Source: Ailanthus altissimus (taxonomy: Eukaryota > Streptophyta > Magnoliopsida > Sapindales > Simaroubaceae). From it: 64,000 bases of DNA. This document shows positions 56,764 to 64,000 of the stretch, in pieces; position 1 is the stretch's first letter; each line of letters opens with the position of its first letter. The DNA lies in assembly GCA_946807835.1 (NCBI GenBank), contig OX327711.1, forward strand, positions 15,349,501-15,413,500. Reading direction: 5' to 3'. The notes under the pieces are model-generated. The model was not told the DNA's origin. It ran no database searches and saw nothing but the letters and a program-made list of their open reading frames with translations. The translations under genes were made by a program, and so were the position numbers.

Positions 56764-58500
56764 GAAGAAAAATAAATTAATGCATATAACACCAAAATTA
56801 GTAAAGACTTTTTACATTGTAAAAACTTACAAATAGGTTCATTTAGAGAGATACCAAAATGTAACACTATTTTGACAACCAAAATATCAAGTAAGTGCAA
56901 CGAAAGAGAGAAAGAAAAGTGAGATTGTGAGAAAAAAATAAAATTTTTATTTTTATTTTTCTCATCTTGTAAACTCTTGGGTTTAACTAGAGCTTTATAG
57001 TATAATTATTATTAGGATAGTGGAAAACACTTGTAATCTTGAGTTAATATTATCTTGTAGTAGAATCGATTTGGTGGGTGATTGGTGAAAAGTTTATGTA
57101 AATGTAATAATTTTAAGATAGTATTTTTTTTTGTCTTTGATAGCCCTTAGACGTAGGCTTGATTTGAGCCGAATCACATATATTTTTGTATTATTGTTAT
57201 TCTTTCTTCTTTTTTTATTTTCTTCGATACTGTTTGATATTTCCTTTGTCTGCAGCATCGACCTCTTCAATGCCTTTATTACATCTTTGGCACTCTTGTT
57301 TAGGTCATGCGTTAGTCAATCGCATCTGATCTTTGGTATCTAGTGGTCATTTAGGTATTATTTATGATAATAAAAATGATTATCTTACATGTCCTTTAAC
57401 TAAACAATCAACTTTACCTTTTGATAATAGGATTATTGTCTCTTATACTCCGTTTGATCTTATACATTTTGATATATAGAGTCCTTCTCCAAATGCCACA
57501 ATGAAAGGATCTAAATATTTTGTGATCTTCGTTGATGACTATTCTCGATATACTTAGTTGTTTCTTAGAAAATAACAATATGAATTTATTAAAATTTATC
57601 GAGATTTTACTCAGATGGTTAAAATTCAATTCTTATGTTATATTAAGGTTTTCCGCACTAATAATGCCATGGAGTATAGAGATTATGACTTTCTAAATAT
57701 TATACATGAATATGGTACTATATGTTAAAGGTCTTGTTTTGGTACATCTCAGTAAAATGGGAGAGCCGAACATAAACACAGACATATTTTAAACACTACT
57801 CGTGCTTTTCTTATTTCTTCCTCTTGTCTTGAACATTTTTGGGGAGAAGATGCTTTAACCGCCGTCTTTACTATTGAAAGTGTTCCTTCTCCTGTTATAG
57901 AGAACATGTCACCTTATGACCGTCTTTATGGAACTCCACGTACAAACTCTTCAAAGTATTTGGTTGTATTTATTTTGTCCTACTTCAAAAACATAAGCAC
58001 ACCAAACTCGAGCCACGTACTCGATTATGTTTCTTTTTTCGATATGAGGTAGAACATAAATGTTATAGGTGTTGGGATCTTATATCTAACCGTCTTCGTG
58101 TTTCTCATCATGTAATCTTTTTCAAGCATATAATGTTTCTTCTGTATCTAACTTTAACTTTATGTCTCCTTTTATGTCACAATTTTTTACAGATAATTCT
58201 GTTGATCTTTTTTCCAATACTTCACTTATAGATATTTCTTCTAAGTTTCATACAGGTGAATTTGCGAAATAAAGCTTGCTTCTGAGCTTCTTACCTCGTC
58301 TGAAGGATCTGCTCTCGACATCTCTGAGGCCCCCTCTATACCTTCTTTTCGTCATTCATCTTGGATAAGAGAACTTCCTATTAAACTTCATGATTATCGC
58401 TGTTTTTCTACTACTATTTTTTTATATAAGCCTCAATCATATTCCAAGGCTAGCTCTAATTCTATTTGACAGTAAGTAATGATAGAAGAATTGCAGGCCC

Positions 58501-59139
58501 TTGAGAAGTCCCATACTTGAGATTTTCTTACTCTTTCATCTAATAAATCTACCATTGAATGCAAATGGGTGTACAAGATTAAAACCAAATCTGATTGATC
58601 TATTGAGCGTTATAAAGCTCGTCTTATTGTTAAAGGCTTTACTCAAGAATATGAAACTGACTATGAAGAAACTTTTGCTTCAGTTGTTACACTTACTTTT
58701 ATTCGAAGTTTATTGGTTGTTGCAGTAATTCGTGGTTGGACATTATTTTAGATGGATGTCAAAAATGCTTTCTTTAATGGTGATCTCATTGAAGAAGTAT
58801 ATATGAAGCCTTCTCCTAATTATCCACATCCTCTAAGTAAAGTCTGTAAACTTTGTCGTACTTTATACAAATTTAAATAAGCTCATCTATATGGTTTACA
58901 AAATTTAGTAGGACTATTCTTTAGCATGATTTTCAGTCTAATTGCAAGATAACACAAGGTTATGTTCTTTTTTTTTTCTCTATATTGATGATATGATTAT
59001 CACGAGTGATGATCTTCTTGGTATTTCTATTCTCAAGAATTTTCTTCAACAATACTTCAAAATGAAAGATCTTGACAACTTCAGTTATTTTCTTGGACTT
59101 AAAGTGCTGTTTGACTCTATTGGATATTATCTCTCATAG
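58501..59139 (+). pseudogene. Copia relic C reverse transcriptase
   Basis: Contains the two diagnostic copia RT blocks: MDVKNAFFNGDL (about 58752-58790; the first catalytic Asp) and YIDDMIIT (about 58981-59005; the Asp pair). DLDNFSYFLGLKV follows. Several stops lie between, one directly before the MDVKNAFF block. Confidence 0.8.
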
Positions 59140-59168
59140 GCTAAATATGCATCGGATCTACTTGCTAG

Positions 59169-59670
59169 TAGGGGTGGGCAAAAAACCGAAAAACCGAACC
59201 GGACCCGAAAAACCGAACCGAATTGGTCGGTTCGGTTCGGTTTTTCTCTTGGTCGGTTCGGTTTTCGGTTTTTTATTTTAAAAACCGAAAAATTCGGTTC
59301 GGTTTTCGGTTCGGAAGGCCGAACCGAGAACCGAACCGAAAAAACCGAATTTAAAAAAAAATTAAAAAATTAAAAAAAAAAATTAAAAAAAAATTAAAAA
59401 AATAAAAAAAAAATTAAAAAAAAATTAAAAAAAAATTAAAAAAAAATAAAAAAAATAAAAAAATTATAAAACCGAACCGAACCGAACCGAACCGACCCAA
59501 ACCGAACCGAAAAACCAAAACCCGAACCGAACCGAACCGAACCGGTTCGGTTCGGTTCGGTTTTTTATTTTTCGGTTCGGTTTTCGGTTTTATTTTTCAA
59601 AAACCGACCGGCTCGGTTCGGTTTTCGGTTCACACTAAAAACCGAACCGAACCGGATTTGCCCACCCCTA
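59169..59670. mobile_element. hAT-type MITE, 502 bp
   Basis: Terminal inverted repeats TAGGGGTGGGCAAA and TTTGCCCACCCCTA, with a perfect 8-bp target duplication CTTGCTAG (59161-59168 and 59671-59678), as made by hAT transposases. The interior is a palindromic array of ACCGAACCGAA words on one side and TTCGGTTCGGTT on the other, around an A-rich core (59350-59470). It is non-coding; the 59072-59281 frame partly reads into it. It inserted into copia relic C after the RT domain. Confidence 0.93.
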
Positions 59671-60456
59671 CTTGCTAGAGCTAGCTTGATAGATAGTAAG
59701 ATCGCCTCTACTCATTTGAGCTTAATATCAAACTTCGAACTTCTAATGGTACTCTACTCAGTGATGCCACTTTTTATGACCAGTTAGTTAGTAGTTTGGT
59801 ATATCTTATAGTCACTCGGCCAAATTTGCTTATGCTGTTTATATTGTCAGTCAGCTTATGACCGCTCCTCGTACCTCTCACTTTGTAACAATTCTTTATA
59901 TTTTGCATTATCTTAAGGGTACACCTTTTCATAATCTTCATTTTTTAACTCGCTCTCCTCTTGTATTGCGGCTTATGTCAATGTAGATTGGGCATGTAAT
60001 CCTATAGATTGACGATCAACCATTGAATTTTGTCTTTTCTTAGGAAATTTTGTTCTTTCATGAAAAAGCAAAAAACAGACAGCCACTGCCCGCTCTAGTA
60101 CTGAGGCTAAATATCGTGCCCTTATTGATACTACCTAAGAGATTGTTTGACTTCAATAGTTTATTGGAGATATGGTGCTATTTACTCAGGCGCTACACTC
60201 TTTTATTGTGACAATTAAAATGTTATTTAAATTGCTCACAATAATATTTTTCATGAGCAGACTAAACATATTAAAACATATTATTATTTTGTTCGGCAAC
60301 ACGTTTCTCAAAGCATTGTTATGCTTTACTCCATCTCATATAAGGAGTAACATGCTAGTATCTTTACCAAATATCTACTTTCTCGCCGTTTTCATGCTCT
60401 AGTCTCCAAATTCAAGTTTGTTTTTACTGCGCCATTTTAAGTTTTAAAGGGGGAGC

Positions 60457-60630
60457 TATTAAAGAATTATTCTAGAATAATTCCTTAATATTCTCCTACC
60501 ATATGTGTGTATATATATATTTTTAATGTAAATATTATTTCTTATTATGTATAAGTGTTAAGTCTGTATAAAAACAAACCTTGTATATTATTTAATACAG
60601 TAAAATATACTCTTCTTTATTTTTTTTACA
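60457..60630 (+). repeat. 3' LTR of copia relic C
   Basis: About 174 bp, starting TATTAAAGAATTATTC (expected TG changed to TA) directly after the polypurine tract and ending TTTTTTTACA. It includes a TATAAAAAC box (60568-60576) and a CTTGTATATT motif. The small size fits copia families with short LTRs. Confidence 0.65.
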
Positions 60631-60639
60631 ATGAATTTG

Positions 60640-62720
60640 AAGCGGAGAATAAAAAATCTCGATTTAATTAATTGTAAGTTGTCCTTTGCGTATCCCTCAA
60701 AATAGCTTGTGAAAATTAGATATGAACTCGTAATATGTGTGAAGACTTTGTGTTTGCATAATACATCACCTTCCTAGATGCAATAACAATTGCTTCTAAT
60801 CTAGCAGCCACTCTCATTGTCATGTTCAATTCGCCTTGTCCACTTGCACGTAATCCCATACCCAACTTAACATTTTTCTTTCATCTTCCCATTATCATTT
60901 CATCTAGAATCTATATAAGGTTTTCTGACTTCATAAAATTGAATGAATTGCTACAGGGCAAACCCATGCTTTCGCTATACAAGCAAGAGCATGCTATGTC
61001 TTTTGTGTGGACATCAAAATTGACTCGCCACCTAGTAGCAGTATCCATAAATTGTCTTACCGTGTAATGCCTTTGGTTAACATCATACAATCATTCATCA
61101 ACAGTCATAAATCCTTCTTCGTTTTTTGTCCCCTGATGAGTTTAAACACATTATTTATACACAAGCTAGATGTGTGTTTTTCATACTATCACGAGTGGGT
61201 CACCATAATGAGGACGCCATTTATAGAGTCGAAATCATCACATGCCTCTATATGTGTCCAACATCCTTGCCACCTACATGAAAAACAAATAAAGGCATAA
61301 TTTTCTATTGACGTACCAATTCAAAAATGCATTCATACTTTCAGACTGTTGTGTGCTTCTTATACCCACAACGAACTTACCATGAAGGAACCTTTTTGGC
61401 CTATAAACGTAGATCATCATACATATTCTTAACCCTATTCGTTGTGGCGGAGGTTAAATTTATCAACTATGGTATACCACATAACGTCAAATTATTCCTT
61501 CGACTTCTGAGCGAACATGTATTCCTTGAAGTCCCAAGTGAAGTTACTATCTGAAATGTTTGCTTGAGTATTCCTTTCCTAGTGCCAGCAGCAAAGTTTG
61601 CGAATAGAGTTAGGTAGTACCTGGCATTTCACTTAGCTTTGTGCGCCATCGGTAACAATTGCCCTGGTTTCTTACCTTCCCTCATCTCTATGAACGTCTG
61701 GAGTAACCATGTATATGTGTCATATCACTTGTATTATTTGTTGAATACCGATGACAAAGCCATTAGATATGTGGACCGCATGACAGAGTTAGTTCCTCGC
61801 TTCCTTTTTTCGTGCACAAGGTTTCACAGTAGGAGGGGGATATTAGGGTTACATACATGCTGTTTGATGTCTGCATCAACACAAGGGTGCCACAACAATA
61901 TCGTGGTTCAGAGGATTGAGACATATTCATACTAAAATTGATAGAAAAATATTATGCATGGCTTGCCTTTGTAATATTGGACTGAAGATGAGTTATTTCT
62001 CGAGAAGAAGATATCGCTGAAGTTATGGTCCCATGCAATGTTTGACATGGCAAAGACAAAGGGGGTTATGCCACTGGATGCTTCTATTAATATGTATCTT
62101 AATTTCACTTTAACCTTAATGTGTTACTACATTGTCGTAGGTGTAGGGTGACAATGGTTCGTTATACATAGTCGGTGATCAGTACAGAAAGACAATACAT
62201 TGGCTACCAGAATAAAAGCGTTAGGGGGTTTTCAATTTCCCCGCAACAACTTGAATGTCATTTTCATTCCTTACTAGATGTCTCCCAGGTTCGATTAACA
62301 TAAAATGACCTGGTTTTTCTAATTTTTAGATGGATGAGATTCACATGCTTAAACCTCGTAATTAGTTTTAGACAATTGTGTGTTGGGTGAAACCCGGAAA
62401 AGAAGTTGGGGACATTCGCGAATATTTATTAATTTAACTTATTTAATCTTCTTCTATGCTTGCGTGTAACCGACAATGGTGGAAAGCCCTTCTATTGAGA
62501 AAATAAAAAATAAACTTGCCATATCATTAACATTGTAAAATGCCTACCATACAAAACACGGGCACCAAGCACAATAAAATGATACTGTAAAACATGAAAA
62601 CAGTAAATCTAACATCCTCTGCAGATCTCGGCCAGATGGTTATTGCTCGCAATATGGGTGGCTAGACGTGATTAGTAAACCACCCGTGTGGAGGAACCTT
62701 AATATCGCCTTCTACGAGTT
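60640..62720. other. Unassigned region, higher GC, no gene recognised
   Basis: Several plus-strand open frames of 75-98 codons (60822-61067, 61007-61300, 61327-61554, 61639-61935) overlap or adjoin one another. Together they look like a decayed coding stretch, but neither strand gives a family I recognise. Base composition is closer to coding than the flanks. It could be an old transposase or a dead gene. Confidence 0.35.
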
Positions 62721-64000
62721 CCACTGATGGGGGTTCAACGCATCCATATATTTCTTTTAGTTGGACTACCAAGATGCACGAGCGTTAATCAATCCACTAA
62801 AACAGGTTTTAAAAGTCTGTTAAACCACTGGTCAGAGTCTTATTGTCTACTTTGTCTCCTTATTATAGATACTTGTATTTTGTTATACATTATCTCGTGT
62901 TGTATATTACCCAAACATCTTTGTAGGAGTGGCAGAATTCTCCGTGGAATTGAATTCGTCAGGACTCTGTTGAAAACATATTTTTTAATAAATTCAAAAT
63001 TTAACATTTTTATTAATAATATATGACCATTAAGAGTTTAAAATACATATTTCAACTTGAAGTATTAGAATTTTTTTGAGCTTAGTTGGAATTTGGGTGG
63101 TTTAAATTTGGTTTCTCTGCAAAATTAAGAAAGAAAGATATGGGATGGAAGAGAAAAAGGAGAGAGAAAAGAAAAAAGAGAGAATTTTTTACTCTCTATT
63201 CTATACAATAAAAATTATGAATTTAATAAATTAGCCTCATAATATATAGGACGAGAATAAAAACCTTCTCTCAATAGAAAAATACACAATACACATTTTA
63301 TTATGAGTCACAAATACTATTCATAAATAGTCACATTTGTCTAAATAATATATTACTAAATATGAGTGTACTAAAATGACTTATTAATAATATTGTGATC
63401 ACTAACAAAATAATTCAAACAAAAAAGCTCAAAATAATTTAACACTAGTCATGTAATAATTTGGCTTGGTTTAACAATAAAAGGAATGATTATGTCAATC
63501 TACTAAAAATAAGAAGATTAAATAAAATATTCTAACAGACTCGCCTAAATAAGAAGTAATTTGAGTTGTATTTAGATATTTTTTAAGGATATGACAGGTT
63601 TGGGTACAGTAACTTAAACCTGAATTAAATTTGGGGATAAGTTAATTTCTCCAAACTCGCTTCAAATGCTCGATTTAAAAATAAAATTAAAAAAATTACT
63701 TATTTATACGAATTAAAGTTGGTTATGTGCTAAATTTAAAGTCTTTTATTATCTCAAATGGTATTATTTATTATCTTAGAGAAGAGAAATTTTCGTTAAT
63801 GTTTTAAATACATATGTTATTCATAATCTTGTAACCAATAGGCTTGTCATGTGTCATGGTCTAGACACTTGCCATAAAGCTAAAAGACTAGTCTATTAGG
63901 TAATGCGGTTTACCTGCTCATAGATACTGAAGATCCATCCAATTTTTATTCAATGTGAGATGTGACATTCTCCCCCACCCAATCACGTAAACCCTATCAT
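62721..64000. other. Right-end intergenic DNA
   Basis: No gene is supported. The last 130 bp (63860-64000) include GTGAGATGTGACATTCTCCC, a phrase often found near ends of plant LTR repeats, but the window stops before this can be tested. The 62727-63026 frame has no domain. Confidence 0.4.

Larger units (their letters stand above)
57230..60630 (+). mobile_element. Ty1/copia relic C with 3' LTR
   Basis: A plus-strand copia relic. A GAG-pre-integrase-like block is near 57280-57330, integrase (FDLIHFDI, KYFVIFVDDYSRY, GRAEHKHRHIL) at 57450-57800, and RT from 58500 (ECKWVYKIK, KARLIVKGF, MDVKNAFFNGDL). The RT active site is YIDDMIITSDD at about 58981-59015. An RNase H part with ARSSTEAKYRAL lies at 60090-60125. 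A polypurine tract (AAAGGGGGAG, 60446-60455) is followed by a short LTR at 60457-60630. Many stops; a hAT-type MITE splits it at 59169-59670. No 5' LTR was recognised upstream. Confidence 0.82.

Overview
This window is nuclear DNA of a eudicot plant. The evidence is AT-rich DNA with GT-AG introns, a nuclear psbQ gene with a bipartite thylakoid-lumen presequence, an ILR3-type bHLH gene, an ATK1/ATK5-type kinesin-14 gene, a plant-specific CXXS1 thioredoxin-like gene, and many plant retroelements. The genus cannot be fixed from sequence alone. No tRNA or rRNA genes and no CRISPR array were seen.

Layout. Positions 1-13.5 kb are a nest of mobile DNA. One decayed Ty1/copia element on the minus strand (gag near 13.4 kb, RT at 0.4-1.2 kb) is split by three later insertions: an LTR element at 1248-4615, an endogenous pararetrovirus at about 5473-9065, and a solo LTR at 10100-12821. 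Positions 13.5-18.7 kb are AT-rich intergenic DNA with a Mutator-type MITE and a probable one-exon relic of a TauE/SafE exporter gene. Three host genes, all on the minus strand, follow: ILR3-like bHLH (18912-23095, 5 exons), CXXS1-like thioredoxin (24208-25978, 3 exons) and kinesin-14 (29754-35236, 17 exons). A 2.6-kb fold-back (palindromic) element with GC-rich hairpin modules lies between CXXS1 and the kinesin gene.

Positions 38.6-46.3 kb hold a second decayed copia element (plus strand) with a 2.4-kb LTR and a nested insertion in its leader. A separate solo LTR of the same family lies at 47385-49893. psbQ (53023-53990, plus strand, 3 exons) has G-box and I-box sequences upstream. An F-box-associated-domain pseudogene lies just after it on the minus strand. 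A third copia relic (about 57.2-60.6 kb, plus) carries a hAT-type MITE with perfect 8-bp target duplications. The last 3.3 kb has no recognisable gene.

The host genes do not form a pathway: ILR3-type bHLH proteins act in iron homeostasis, CXXS1 is a one-cysteine thioredoxin relative, ATK1/ATK5 is a minus-end spindle motor, and PsbQ is a photosystem II subunit. All four conserved genes splice to complete frames. Every retroelement pol gene is broken. The most unusual items are the fold-back element, the datable nest at the left end, the one uninterrupted pararetroviral ORF beside a broken pol, and a GC-AG intron in the bHLH gene.
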